In this document: positions 31,150 through 42,300 of the stretch, piece after piece
How positions within the stretch are numbered: position 1 is the first letter of the stretch
Layout: each line of letters opens with the position of its first letter
DNA from: Schizochytrium sp. TIO01
Taxonomy: Eukaryota > Sar > Bigyra > Thraustochytrida > Thraustochytriidae
Length of the DNA: 64,000 nucleotides
Direction of reading: 5' to 3'
Assembly (NCBI GenBank): GCA_004764695.1
Contig: SMSO01000036.1
Span: 1,942,001 to 2,006,000 of the forward strand
Position numbers and translations under genes: made by a program
Notes under the pieces: generated by a model
Seen by the model: only the letters and a program-made list of their open reading frames with translations
Databases searched by the model: none
Told to the model about the DNA's origin: nothing

Positions 31150-32664
31150 ATGGCAACTTTGGAGGAGGAGTACGACGTCGTAGTCGTGGGTGGAGGCCTT
31201 TCTGGGCTTTCTTGCGCCGGCCGGCTGGCACAACAACAGGAGGGCGTCCGCGTGCTGCTCTTGGAGGCCAAGGACCGCGTTGGAGGCCGGGTGTGTCCTG
31301 TGAAAGGCGTGGAGGGATTTCCTGAGAATTTAGAGTTTGATCTCGGCGCAGAATTCGTGCATGGAGATGGCACTGTGCTGCACGAGATTGCACGCGAGGA
31401 GGACTGGAAAATGCGCCAGATCTTCATCTGGGCTCACGGAGATGGCGGCCCTGCAGAGGAAGAGGCACCCGATGGTGGTGCGGGTTATTACTACGATGGT
31501 ATGGATCGCAAGCTTATGCGTTTTGATGCCTTGGATGACGACTTTGAAGAGCTCTCTGACGCTCTCGATAAACTTGGAGAGGATGGCGGCAAGTTTATGG
31601 AGGGCGAGAGCGTAGAAGGCTCCAAGATGAGCGAAGAAGAGCGTAAGACAAATTTGAAACAACATCTTTACAGTGCTGGCGTTTCTCGACGCGGAATTGC
31701 CATGGCTGAGGCCGGTTATGCGAATACTTTGGGTGCCTCCTTGGAGCACTTGTCGCTAGGACTGACAAGGCGTATTGAATATTTATGGGACAATGACGGT
31801 GGAGATGTGGACTTTCGCATCGTTCCTTCAACACGTCTTCTGCTCGAGCGACTCCAACGCGGCTTGGATGCAGAGCATGGAGTAGAAATTAAGAAGGGCT
31901 GCCCAGTCTTCAAGATTGAGCTACAGAGCAGTTCTGAGGCAGACGCGAGCGCTTTGGTCCAGGTTGAATATTTTGAAGGAGGCGAGGCCCGCACAGTCAA
32001 GGCTCGCCATGTTGTTGTTTCTGTGCCAGTACCTATTTTACAGGGTCGGATTGAGGGCGAAAGTATCAACTTCGTCCCGCAGCTCCCAGAGGACAAGAAG
32101 GCTGCCATTGACACTCTAGGTGTGCGTGGTGCCATGAAGGTTGTAGCACGTTTTAGCGAAAAGTTCTGGCCAGAGGACATGCACGGCACAGTCTGCTCTG
32201 ACAGCCATATTCCAGAGTTCTGGGCGCATGGAGCTGGCGCTCTCGTCGATGCTGACAGCAAGCCCATTGAAGGAGAACAAGCAGCTGCAGCTGCCAGTGC
32301 GGAACCTTGTCACATTTTGGTAGGTTTCGCTATGGCAGGCGCCGCAGCTAACCTAGCTACGTTCAAGGAAAGTCAGATCCTTGATATGTTCGTACAGCAG
32401 CTTGATGTGATTTTTGGAGATAAGAAGGCCTCGTCTAGTTTTTTACATGGTTTTGTACTGGACTGGTCTCAGGAGGCGTACATTCGAGGTGGTTATTCTT
32501 TCCCAAGTATCCATGAGCATACCAGCTCGCGAGGTATTGTGGCACGTTCTGAGTTTAACGGTCGTTTGCACTTTTGCGGCGAGGCCACCGATGCAACAGA
32601 GTCTTATATGACGATGCATTCCGCTATGCGCACTGGCATTCGTGCCGCCAACGAGATCCTATGA
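31150..32664 (+). CDS. FAD-dependent amine oxidase (polyamine oxidase-like)
   Basis: 504 residues in one exon, the usual size for polyamine or monoamine oxidases. The N-terminal dinucleotide-binding fold is plain: YDVVVVGGGLSGLSCAGRL at about 8-26, then an acidic strand end in LLLEAKDRVGGRV. The substrate-side motif FDLGAEFVHG follows at about 60. The C-terminal FAD motif is LHFCGEATDATESYMTMHSAMRTG, about 470-495, where Glu and Thr contact the flavin. Such enzymes oxidise amines such as spermine or spermidine to aldehydes with release of hydrogen peroxide. LSD1-type histone demethylases share the fold but need SWIRM and tower regions, which are absent. No signal peptide or obvious peroxisomal C-terminal tripeptide (it ends EIL), so it is probably cytosolic. 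The TGA stop overlaps the stop of the convergent neighbour. Substrate is inferred. Confidence 0.9.
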   Translation: MATLEEEYDVVVVGGGLSGLSCAGRLAQQQEGVRVLLLEAKDRVGGRVCPVKGVEGFPENLEFDLGAEFVHGDGTVLHEIAREEDWKMRQIFIWAHGDGGPAEEEAPDGGAGYYYDGMDRKLMRFDALDDDFEELSDALDKLGEDGGKFMEGESVEGSKMSEEERKTNLKQHLYSAGVSRRGIAMAEAGYANTLGASLEHLSLGLTRRIEYLWDNDGGDVDFRIVPSTRLLLERLQRGLDAEHGVEIKKGCPVFKIELQSSSEADASALVQVEYFEGGEARTVKARHVVVSVPVPILQGRIEGESINFVPQLPEDKKAAIDTLGVRGAMKVVARFSEKFWPEDMHGTVCSDSHIPEFWAHGAGALVDADSKPIEGEQAAAAASAEPCHILVGFAMAGAAANLATFKESQILDMFVQQLDVIFGDKKASSSFLHGFVLDWSQEAYIRGGYSFPSIHEHTSSRGIVARSEFNGRLHFCGEATDATESYMTMHSAMRTGIRAANEIL

Positions 32665-34284
32665 GGAAATGGATGAATTACTATCTGACGATAGATCTGA
32701 GTCATCACTTAATTGAGACGTTGCTCGCTGGCGCCCATTGTAATTCTTGAGGACTTTTTCAGATGAAGAATGCGGGCTTGCATTATCTAAGTAGCCTTGG
32801 CGAATTCGATTTCTCCGTCGATTCGTATTTCCCATTAAACCTCGTTCATGAACAATGTTATTCTCATTAGCATTCGTATCTTCGTTGAATCCTCCTGGGT
32901 CACTCTTCTTGCATGCATTACCAACAACATCCAATCGAAAAGTTTGCCTATGATTCGTCTCCCGGCGTGGCCTTTTATTTGGTCGCGCTTGCAAGCTGTT
33001 ATTTCCTGCACTACTAGCATCATTGGGAGCAATCAAGTTCACGTCGTTGCTGTTACTGCTGCTGCTACTGCTATTACTACTTGAAACAGCACCTGTGAGT
33101 TGCGGAGTACTTGTACTTGCAGAAGGTGGTGGGGCCCGAGTTGAATTCTTTTTGCAACTCGTTGCAGTGAGTGGTGATACTATGGCGGCAATATCATCGT
33201 TGTCAACTTCATCATCAGACGATGCAATATCTATCGTAATCAGTTGGGGTTCGCCATGGCTAATTCGCATAGATGCCATTTTTTCTGGAGTAATTGATTT
33301 TACGCTGTTGAGCTTGGACTGAAGACGAACAGCGATTTGCTCATCCTCTTGTTGTTGACGAAGTCGGTTTGCTTCGTTCTCAAGGCCTTCTGTACGAAGG
33401 AATTCCTCTAGCTTTCGTTCATTCTCAGCGGCCTCATTTTGACGAATCTCATTGTATCTTGACTCAAGATTCCGCAAATCAGCTAGAAGTTCGCCTTGTT
33501 TAGGAGCAATTACATTCTTGGGCAACAGTGAACTCGGACTAGACTCAGCTTTCGCAGTTTCCAGGCCTTGTGACAGTTGTTGCTCTAGTTCGGCTGTAAA
33601 TTTGAGCTGGATGTACTCCCATAAATTTGTATGAACAAATGACTCCATACCGCCAACACGACGAAGAAGTGTCCTTGATATTCCCATCGAGCATATTGGA
33701 CACTTGCTGCCATATTTTTCATAATAATCTTCCCATTCTTTGAAGCAAATCGGAGATTGCTTTCGGCATCTACATGGTAGCACAACAGGTTTGACAGGAA
33801 GTTCTTGACATATTGGGCACATTGGTTTCTCAGTTTCATCCACCGGGTCAAACCTAAGCAATCCCTTCGCAACCGCCTCAAGAACCTTATTTCCCTGTGA
33901 GACGCCTGAATCTGTATTCGTTGCTTGGGTATTGGGACATGTGTTTGCTTCTTCGCGTTTGGCCTGTTTTGAAGTCTTTTTCTGCTTCTGGGATTGTCGC
34001 CCGTCATTCTTCTGTGCCCTGCTCTTGGCGCGGTTCGAGCCCATTGTAGTGGTACTTGAGTCTGAGAGATTGCTACCAGATTTTACTTCGTTCTCTACCA
34101 CGAGTTCGTTCACAGCACCTAGCACGGTTGACCTGCTATTCAAAGCTTGTGCCATCATGCTCGTGTGAACACTGCTTACCTCTTTTGCGTGTTGTCTTCG
34201 GCGCCTGTAAACGTGCGTACTGGACGCACGATCTTTGATCTGCTGGTCGCCGTTTGCAGTTTCAGACTCGTCCGCGTCGCGCAT
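32659..34284 (-). CDS. RNF168-like RING finger protein with ubiquitin-binding motif
   Basis: 541 residues from the first ATG at 34284. The frame continues upstream to about 34407 without an ATG, and AG acceptors lie there, so a short first exon may be missing. A RING-like finger begins near residue 156: CPICQELPVKPVVLPC, then CRCRKQSPICF, ending KCPIC. Downstream come VHTNLWEYIQLKF and a coiled coil, then RQQQEDEQIAVRLQSKL, which matches an MIU ubiquitin-binding helix. After that, ITIDIASSDDE looks like a SUMO-interacting motif. This order follows RNF168/RNF169, nuclear ligases that read and write ubiquitin on histone H2A at DNA breaks. The finger lacks one expected zinc ligand. The Ser/Asn-rich C-terminal part has a basic KRPRRE stretch suitable for nuclear import. 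Function in DNA repair is inferred from architecture only. Confidence 0.78.
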   Translation of the reverse strand: MRDADESETANGDQQIKDRASSTHVYRRRRQHAKEVSSVHTSMMAQALNSRSTVLGAVNELVVENEVKSGSNLSDSSTTTMGSNRAKSRAQKNDGRQSQKQKKTSKQAKREEANTCPNTQATNTDSGVSQGNKVLEAVAKGLLRFDPVDETEKPMCPICQELPVKPVVLPCRCRKQSPICFKEWEDYYEKYGSKCPICSMGISRTLLRRVGGMESFVHTNLWEYIQLKFTAELEQQLSQGLETAKAESSPSSLLPKNVIAPKQGELLADLRNLESRYNEIRQNEAAENERKLEEFLRTEGLENEANRLRQQQEDEQIAVRLQSKLNSVKSITPEKMASMRISHGEPQLITIDIASSDDEVDNDDIAAIVSPLTATSCKKNSTRAPPPSASTSTPQLTGAVSSSNSSSSSSNSNDVNLIAPNDASSAGNNSLQARPNKRPRRETNHRQTFRLDVVGNACKKSDPGGFNEDTNANENNIVHERGLMGNTNRRRNRIRQGYLDNASPHSSSEKVLKNYNGRQRATSQLSDDSDLSSDSNSSISS

Positions 34285-34911
34285 CACGTCAATATCCTCG
34301 CTACCAACGCTTGAAATATCCCCGCGTGCCCGAGGTTTCGGGGACTGTGTGCGCCCTTTTGCGTGCGTCTTTTTGCAGGGTTGTTTCCTCAAGCTGAGAT
34401 CTGCCGATTAGATGGTCTGTTTTCCTATGTAGGTACTTTAAGTTTTGACTATTTTTTGCTTCTTTATAGAATTTCATCATATGAAAGTTTTTGACCAGAG
34501 ATCGATATTTCTAAAATAGTTTTCCATAGAATTTATAAAAGAATTTATAAACGAAAGGAAAGGATCTCAAGCCTTTCCAATGACGAAAACACCATCATCA
34601 TAATAAACAATAAGTAATACTTGGTACCTAGAACATACGTTGCCATCGGGAGGTTGATCAAAGCCACCCCCCAACTTTTCTGAAATGTGTGTGGTGTAGT
34701 AAGTATAATATGAGAGCACCAGCACATGGAGAGGAGTTAGGTTGGAAAATTAAGTTCTATTCTCAAGAGGAAAAATCGTATGACTGTTGTTTGTATGGTT
34801 TTCTTGTCAACGTGTAAAGATCAGCACAGCTATTACTTAGTTACTTTATCATCCAGTATGGATGTGCGCAGATGGGTTTTACATCAAGCTCGGTTATAAT
34901 CTTTTGCTTGC
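34285..34911. other. Tandem intergenic spacer
   Basis: About 0.6 kb between the TM9SF stop and the RNF168-like ATG. The 34285-34407 part is open in frame with the latter gene and may be coding. The rest is AT-rich, with no further gene. Confidence 0.4.
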
Positions 34912-36882
34912 TTAGTCGAGCTTGACGAGCTCGTAGATCTTGTAGATAAACTTGCGGGAGGCGTAGTAGCCGACAACGCCAGTTGCAAGGAAGAAGAGGA
35001 GCGAGAAAATAGTCATGTAGCCGAAGTAGAGGATGGCACTGACCATCAAGTCCATCTTGAGGCGGCTGGAGAAGTAGAAGACACTGTAGAGGAAGAGGTA
35101 GAGAGCAGACGAACCCGAAGTAAAGAAGGCACGCCAGCGCCAGCGGTAGTCCTCACCACAGAGCGCAAAGTAGGTAAGCACAACAGTGATCTCAGCGCAT
35201 GTGATAATGAGGATGATAAAGACAATGAAGAGGAAGCCAAAGAGACTGAAGAACTGGTCAAGCCAGAGAGAGGACAAAACGAAGAAGAGCTCGACAAAGA
35301 TAGCACCAAAAGGAAGGATGCCACCAATGAGCACAGTGAGCACAGGGTTCATGAACCAGGGTTGCTCGGGGATGGCACGCGGGATGTCCTGGGTGATGAC
35401 GGGCGGCTTCTCGAGGTCCTTCTTGTAGCCAAGGTAGGCACCGAAGAAGGTGAGAGGCACGCTGATGCAGAAGTAGAGCAGAAGGACAGCCACGATGGAA
35501 CCGAAGGGCACGGCGGTGGTGGATCCCTCGGCCCAAACCACGAGGTTAAGGAGGAAGAGCACAGCGCTGATGATACCAGGGTACAAAGTGGCAGTGAGAA
35601 GGGTGCAACGCTGCCACTCAAGGCCGGCGAACTCCTTGTAGGTACGAGCAGAGAAGTATCCTGCAGCAATACCCATGAAGATAAAGAGCAGCAGGAGACC
35701 GGTCATGAGAGAGCCACGGTAAGCAGGGCTGAGGAATCCGACAGCAGCAAAGACAATAGTTGCAACGGCCATACCAAGAACTTGGATACCGGTACCAACA
35801 GTGACTGCAAAGAGCATAGGGGCAGTGGGCGGGCGCAGGACATCTCCGTGGACAAGCTTCCAACCGCTCTCATCACGCTCCTCCATGCGCTCCTCCTCGG
35901 TGGGCACGCGGTTGTAGCGGGAGAGGTCACGGTAGACAGTGCGCATAAGGATCATTGCGACCATACCGGTGAGGAAGACGTCGATGAGGAGAGAGTTGAT
36001 AATGGAGAACCAGTGCACCTCGTCACTGCGCTTGTTCTTGGAGGTAAGGTAAACGTCCCAGCGAGAGGCCCACTTGATGTTTGACTTCTCCCACATGACG
36101 CTGTAAGACCAGACAACGGTGGTCTTGGCCTTCTTCTCGTCGAGAATGAGACCGTACTTGGTGTCCTTGGCCTCTGCGTTGGCGAAGTCACACTCGTACT
36201 GCTCCTTGATGCTTCCATCGCTCGCAAGGTTGTGCTTGACAGAGTAAGGTTCTGCGAATGCTCCGACAATGCGTCCAGGGAGCTCCTCAAACTGGATCTT
36301 GTCCTGGTTGGCAGCTACCTCAAAGTCAGGCACATGGTACTGGAGGATAATGTTAACGTGGTTGTTGAGGAAGTAGTGGGACTCACTCGGGTTTGAGGGC
36401 GAGACCATCATGCCACCAAGGGGAAAGCCGTGAGAGTAGTATCTGAGCTGCTTGGTCTTGGCCTCATTGAGGGTGCGGTAGGCAACGGGAAGGTTGTCCA
36501 CAATCCAGTTCACGAGGTATTGTTCCTCGATCTTCTCTACGAACTGACCAACCTCCTTGGCGGTGTACTCCTTGGTACAGAGAACCTTGGGGCACTTCTC
36601 CTCCTGATACATTCTGATATCGTACGGGGAGTTCTGCACAAGGTTGCCGGTGAGGTGCTCACCAAGGTTTTCGGGAGCGTCTTTAACGCCACCCTCGGGA
36701 AGGCAGTGTGGCAGGGAGTAGAAGCTGTAGTCAAGGTGGGTGCGCATGCTTGTCATGGCGTTAACCTTGAGAGCCACCTGTTCACCAGACTTATATTCAT
36801 GAGGGGCCACACCCGGAAGGTAGAACGCATTGGCGCTGGCCACCACGGAGGCGAGGACCACGACAGTGTTTAGGATCTGCAT
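34912..36882 (-). CDS. TM9SF: Transmembrane 9 superfamily (nonaspanin/EMP70) protein
   Basis: 656 residues in one exon, the standard length of the family. A signal peptide occupies residues 1-19 and ends SANA before FYLPGVAPHEY, the classic nonaspanin mature start with its YxxGE-like sequence (YKSGEQVALKVN). The lumenal domain runs to about 290 (RYYSHGFPLGG, NHVNIILQYH). Nine hydrophobic segments follow, including FYRDLSR-type VYRDLSRYN, PWFMNPVLTVLIGGILPFG and ITCAEITVVLTYFALCGEDYRWRWRAF. The C-terminus is KLD, a K-x-D signal known in this family to bind COPI and retain the protein in the Golgi. Nonaspanins help sort transmembrane proteins and adhesion receptors in Golgi and endosomes. It is closest in look to TM9SF2/TM9SF4. 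Codon use is strongly biased, so it is probably well expressed. Confidence 0.96.
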   Translation of the reverse strand: MQILNTVVVLASVVASANAFYLPGVAPHEYKSGEQVALKVNAMTSMRTHLDYSFYSLPHCLPEGGVKDAPENLGEHLTGNLVQNSPYDIRMYQEEKCPKVLCTKEYTAKEVGQFVEKIEEQYLVNWIVDNLPVAYRTLNEAKTKQLRYYSHGFPLGGMMVSPSNPSESHYFLNNHVNIILQYHVPDFEVAANQDKIQFEELPGRIVGAFAEPYSVKHNLASDGSIKEQYECDFANAEAKDTKYGLILDEKKAKTTVVWSYSVMWEKSNIKWASRWDVYLTSKNKRSDEVHWFSIINSLLIDVFLTGMVAMILMRTVYRDLSRYNRVPTEEERMEERDESGWKLVHGDVLRPPTAPMLFAVTVGTGIQVLGMAVATIVFAAVGFLSPAYRGSLMTGLLLLFIFMGIAAGYFSARTYKEFAGLEWQRCTLLTATLYPGIISAVLFLLNLVVWAEGSTTAVPFGSIVAVLLLYFCISVPLTFFGAYLGYKKDLEKPPVITQDIPRAIPEQPWFMNPVLTVLIGGILPFGAIFVELFFVLSSLWLDQFFSLFGFLFIVFIILIITCAEITVVLTYFALCGEDYRWRWRAFFTSGSSALYLFLYSVFYFSSRLKMDLMVSAILYFGYMTIFSLLFFLATGVVGYYASRKFIYKIYELVKLD

Positions 36883-37545
36883 CTTGACTGTTATTATCGT
36901 TGTCAGTAACGAGATTCAATAGGACAGAAGAAATCAAGGAGATGTGCAAGAGACGAAGCCAAGAATCACGTTGATTCAACCACAAAGCTCTTCTGTCGGG
37001 CGAATGTGTCTGTTGAAACCCACGAAAGCTCTACTCGGCGCAGATATTGCGACGGGCGCCAGCTGTCGATTCCAACGTTCGCCACCTCGCTGCGGAGAGG
37101 CGGGGTAAGCTTGGCGGGAAGAGGGAAACTGCGGACCTCTGCTGGAGCGGCGGGCGGCAACGGCGGTAACTCTCGCGCGCAGCACCGAGCAGACTCGGCG
37201 GAGGCGAGCGGGTAGGAGTTATGTTGGATTCACTCGGGCATCCCTTCACTAACCTTGATTATTCACCTCTACCTGTCTCCTTTCTCCCTTTTACACGCAG
37301 CCGGCTCCATCGGAGAATCCTTTCATCCTCTCTATAGGCGGACAACGCGTGTCGGCAAAACTTCGCCGTTATTGGGCACTGTCGGCTATTCTTCAGTCCT
37401 CAGCGCAGTCCTACGGTTTACCATATACACCGCTACCAGTGCCTTTCCCAAAGTAGATAACTTTTTCTTTTCTTTCCTTTGATCTGCCTCATTACTTTTA
37501 GGTAGCGGTAACTTAATATTGAGAATATGCAATTTACATTAAATT

Positions 37546-37581
37546 ATTAACAATAATAATAATAATAATTATTATTATTTT
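37546..37581. repeat. (AAT)n/(ATT)n self-complementary repeat
   Basis: A run of aat units passes directly into att units around 37568, giving a palindrome of some 30 bases that could fold back on itself. Confidence 0.85.
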
Positions 37582-38489
37582 AAATGAGAAAAGTTGGTGT
37601 AAAAGAATATTTTTGCCTCCAGCAGTTACTAGTAGCTAACTAACCGTCTGCCTATTACATAGCGAGTAAAGAGGCCAACTGTCCCTCCGTTTCTTATGAT
37701 GGGAGGAGCGTCTAAGAGAGAGAGAGAAAGCAAAGCAAGAACGGCAAAGCTCGCCCATTCTTGGCGGCGGAGGCTTGCCCAGTTGTGGCAGATATGGGCG
37801 GGGGCGTCCTCCTTCCCGGTCGGCTGAGCAGAGCTCTTCTGGGCTGTATTGCAATGCTGGTCTAGCGGGAGATTCGATCTCTGCGTGAGGAATACTTTTT
37901 CCCATCTAAAACGGTGCCGCTTTCCTTTTGTTTTCTTTTTTGTTCTTCCGTTATTAATTTTTATTAAATTAAACAGTTTTGTCCTTTTTCTCTCTCGTTT
38001 TCGTACTACTTCGCCGAAAGATGATGTACTTCGTTCCGTTTCTTCGCAATAACGCATGGATAGATATACTGTATCATAAATATGATGTGATGCACATCTT
38101 AGATACTTAGCTAGCTAGTTGTTTTTCAGGTATGTAGGTAGTAGGTACCTCCAGTGATTTCGCTGTTCCTGACAAAATCATGAGAGCAAAACTCGATTCA
38201 TTATATGGAATGGAGGGCTCTTGATCGAAATAGGGCATAGTCGAGAAAAGAGAAAGAGATAAACAAACAACCTATGAAGAAGAGCGCTAAATGAGTAATA
38301 TATTCCTATGTTGGAGCAAGCAATCGGTGATTCTTTGGAGTCTTTGCTCATCAACTTGAACTTGCTAAAAGCCTTTGACTCATACCTGCGTACTATTAGT
38401 TGAATTTGGGAAGTTCTCAGCTTTGATTGAGTACTCCATTTGACAATTCTTGTGCTAGCCTTCGATTCTTTGTCTGTTCGATCAGTCTA

Positions 38490-38534
38490 TTGCTCAATTG
38501 ATGCTCAATTGCTCAATTGATGCTCAATTGCTCA

Positions 38535-38594
<60 letters not shown>
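38490..38594. repeat. (TTGA)n microsatellite with nested tgctcaat repeats
   Basis: Begins with alternating copies of tgctcaattga and tgctcaat, then runs into about 15 copies of the period-4 unit ttga (38535-38594). The longer unit appears to have grown from the same core. Confidence 0.95.
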
Positions 38595-38711
38595 CTCAGT
38601 GACGCATCGATTCGATGAAATGTGGTAGCTCATGATGGTGAACGCAATGGGTACGCCACGTTACTTCATCAACCACCTGAGCCTGCGCGAGTATGAAGCT
38701 GCACCCATATA

Positions 38712-38731
38712 GCTTGCTAGCTAGCTAGCTA
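38712..38731. repeat. (GCTA)n palindromic microsatellite
   Basis: About four copies of gcta. The unit is self-complementary, so the array is a palindrome. Confidence 0.85.
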
Positions 38732-39133
38732 TTTGCACCGCTTATCACTTACTATCTTGCTTGCTTGAGACATGGCGCCGAGAGCACTCAGCAAGTTGAA
38801 GCAAGTTGAGTGATAGCTGTAGGTATCTATAGTTTGGGTTGTAGCATAGCCGACGCTATTCCGGTTGAAGCTGCCCATCCTGATAAATGAATGAAATGAC
38901 TGCACTCCAATTGATATCTTTCGCTGAGGTGAGTGAGCTGCCTGAGAGAGATTGGCTAACCTGGCTGCCAGCAGAGATTCGACTAAGCAGCTCAGGTTTT
39001 CACTCGACGATTCCATGTTACGAAGCAAGCAAGCATCACCGTGTTGGAAATACAAGAGTGGTACACGCTTCGAGTTGGGTAAGAAAAGCTCAAGCAAGCG
39101 AAACTAGGAGTTGGAAGTAGCGAGTACTCGTGG

Positions 39134-39175
39134 AAAGAATGAATGAATGAATGAATGATTGAATGAGTGGATGGA
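39134..39175. repeat. (GAAT)n microsatellite
   Basis: About five perfect units followed by degenerate gatt, gagt and gatg units. Confidence 0.9.
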
Positions 39176-39362
39176 TATTCAGAATACACACACCCAGATC
39201 AATGCGTGATTCCTTTGCCTGGATAATTTTGCCCAAATTCTCCATAGCGAGGTGCGCTCTCACAACTAGCCAGTCAGAGACAACTCCGAGAAGCCTTTAA
39301 GTTTGGGTAACAATTAAAAGCCAAAACATGCAATGACTCGCCTCTTACTGCACTCAACTGGT

Positions 39363-39378
39363 TGGTAGGTAGGTAGGA
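39363..39378. repeat. (GTAG)n microsatellite
   Basis: Nearly four copies of a period-4 unit. Confidence 0.8.
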
Positions 39379-42300
39379 ATCGTATCAAGTATCGAGGACC
39401 ACTGAGAGTCGAGAAATAATTATAGATTTTGAAGAATTAACACGCTCGCACTTTTCTTTTGCACGTCTAGGTACGGCACCATTTGACTCAGCACACCAGG
39501 ATCGTCACCGTTAGTCGGCGACGGTTCTTGGCGACAGGTTGAAGACAATTTAAGCTTCTGCCTCGAGCATGCATGCTGCACACTGAGCACGTTTTACTCA
39601 GTTCTTTTCTGAGCTTACTGGACTTCTGTGGCCCCTGAAAGGGTACTACCTAGATAGGTAGACCTAGGTACGCGCTGCCACTATAAAGCTTTCAGAAGCA
39701 CATGGAGAATCTGTGAGTCTTCTTTACCATATATATGTAGGTATGAAGGTAACAATACAGATACTGAAGACCGAAGAAAGCCTTTTGATTAATTAAATCC
39801 GGAGGTTGAAGCGGCTTGGGCCTTTATTTAGCAAAGGCCCAGCTCATGGCTCTTGCACAACATATAATGAACTAGGCAAAACTTCCACAGTCAGCGCAGG
39901 TTTCTTAGGGTTGCTTGTGCGGAGCTGATCACCGGTCATGACTGATTATTCCATGATGAAAAAGGCTATATATATATGCGTGTTTGTGTGATAGAGCAGC
40001 CATTACTTATTTGTTAAAAGATGTACAGTGGTGAATATAAGAAATTGGCGCTTTCTGATGCAAGCTCAAGGAAAAAAATGAAGCTCGCGGGGTGGAGAGA
40101 GAGCATCGGAGGAAATAGGGGCAAAACTCTAGTTTCCATCATAAAAACAATGTGTCAAGTTTTCTGATATGCGTTATATCGTATGTATGGGGCCGCTACG
40201 AGACATTTAGCTATGAAACTCGTTCTAAAGTTTATTTCTAATTATGATACGAACGCACAGTGTTGACTTTCCTCTACTTTCGCTATTAATAATCAAGCTA
40301 TTCACTCTCACTGGGTCTCCTTGTAGGGTATCAAATGTTTTTTTTTAGAATGGCGGAAAGGTACCTCTTGGGATAGGTTCTATGTGATTAGACATAGCAA
40401 TGCATTATAACTAATACCAAAAATTTGTGAACCTGGCAAAGCTAGGTTACTGCGCTTGAAGAACCAGAATAACATGGTGTAAAACAAGCAGATGAAAAGA
40501 GATTTTGAAAAGAAAGTGTCTCCTGGTTATTAGATATTGAATTAAGATTTAGTTACTTTACAAACGAAAATTTATTTCAGGAAACCAAGTAATTGGAGCA
40601 GCTTTCTCAATAATCTCTCAATACAGGCAAGAGAAATGGCCCCAAGGTTTGAATTTCCGATAACAAACAAGACATAACATCTACATCTGACCTATTCAAT
40701 CCAGTTGTAAGGATTAAATAAGAAATACCCTAGAGCGCGTCAGTATTTTGATAGGGAAATACATACTGATTCCACTACAAATTGTCCGGCGATTCACATT
40801 TTAAATAATGCAGCCCCTTTCTCCCTTTTGATCGTTGCCGTCTAAGTTCGCAGTCCTAGTAGCTGTGTCAGCATCAGTAGAGATCTTCTCAAAAAGAGTT
40901 CGGAATATGGCAAATCATATTTAAGAACCACTCCAATGGCTTGAAATGAGGTTTGCTTGAATAGCTCTTGTAAATGATTTCGAGTCGATAGATTCTTTAT
41001 GAGTGGGAAATTCAGAAGGAAAGTTGAAAAGTCTCAATGGATGGACATGCTTTTCTTGTAGGTTTGTTGAGTGAATGAATATCAATTCCACAGTCTAGAA
41101 GTGAACACAATTTGTACAGAGTTATTATGTTGGTTGTCAAATCTTCATAGCAGATTTTCAGTTATGCAAAGTAAATTTGAGTAGAAGTCGATGCTTTTAC
41201 TCAGATATCATATATTTAGGTAAAAGCTAGTGACTAAAAGTTCAGGATGTCAAGTTGAAATGGTTGCATAACTTTCATACATACATGACTTTTAGTGAAT
41301 TTAGAATCGAAAGCTTTACCAGGGCGTCTTTTTCAACTACGTTCCATACTAAATACACAAGTTATCCTAAATATGAGTTTTCCCTTTGTAGGAAGAGAGA
41401 GTTTTGCCAGCATAGCAGACCAGGGCCATGTGAGTGTCACGTACAGTTCCATTTTTTCATATCCGTGCAATTACAAGCAGAACGTGATAGAAGCGACAGT
41501 GGTTCTCATAAAGTCCTTGTCTGAAAATTAAGACTGTACAACTTGAGAAAATTGTTTTTAGTCGAACTCTCGGAGGATAGCTTAGAAGAAAATTGAAAGA
41601 AATATAGGACGAATTTGAAAGGGCTTGGGAGGGGTCCAAGCCAACGTATGGGCAAAACTGTGAGTGTAACTCAATCAACTTTAAAAAAAAAAAGGTGAGT
41701 TATACAGTTTAAAAACTATCTATTTGGAGATGGTTAGCGCGAAAGGTGCAAACTAGGTCCAGGCAATCGCAGGTCAAAGCATGACTAGCGAATATGCAAT
41801 GGCATTGCTAGAAAACAGAATGGGGCCAATACTTTGTAAATGAGAGTAAAATGTATAAGATCAATTTTGATGACACTTGCTATGTCATAGAGGATATTGA
41901 AAGTTGGGAGTTTCTGGGAAGGCTTTTGAACGTGACGGTGATGGCCTTATTTCTGCATGTAAGAGACCTGCGACTAAGAGTCATGTTGGACGAGATAGAT
42001 TTTCATAAAACACAGCATCTGCTTCAATTCGAAGTATTAGGATCTTACGACGTTCGGTATGAGTTTGGATTAAGCACCCCAAGAGGGAGTCAATCGAGCT
42101 TGCAAGCGACACGAGAGGAAGTTAATTAGGGTAGGTTTTGCTCATCAGCAAGTAATACTTGATATGATCAAGGATGCCTTGGCCATCATATTTATTCCCT
42201 CCAATCAGCGTTTAGTTTTGACAGTGCCGATTTATTTTGGCAACTGTGCCTTGGGGGAGCGACCAAAAAAAGGTTAGCCAGGCAGAGGCTGTACATCACC

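Noticed and set aside
35362-36084. A 240-codon plus-strand frame, rich in charged residues
   Set aside because: It is the complement of the TM9SF gene and lacks any domain; same codon-bias effect.
41851-42129. A 92-codon frame in the 37-44 kb desert
   Set aside because: The composition is passable, but there is no domain, no partner exon and no neighbouring gene to support it.
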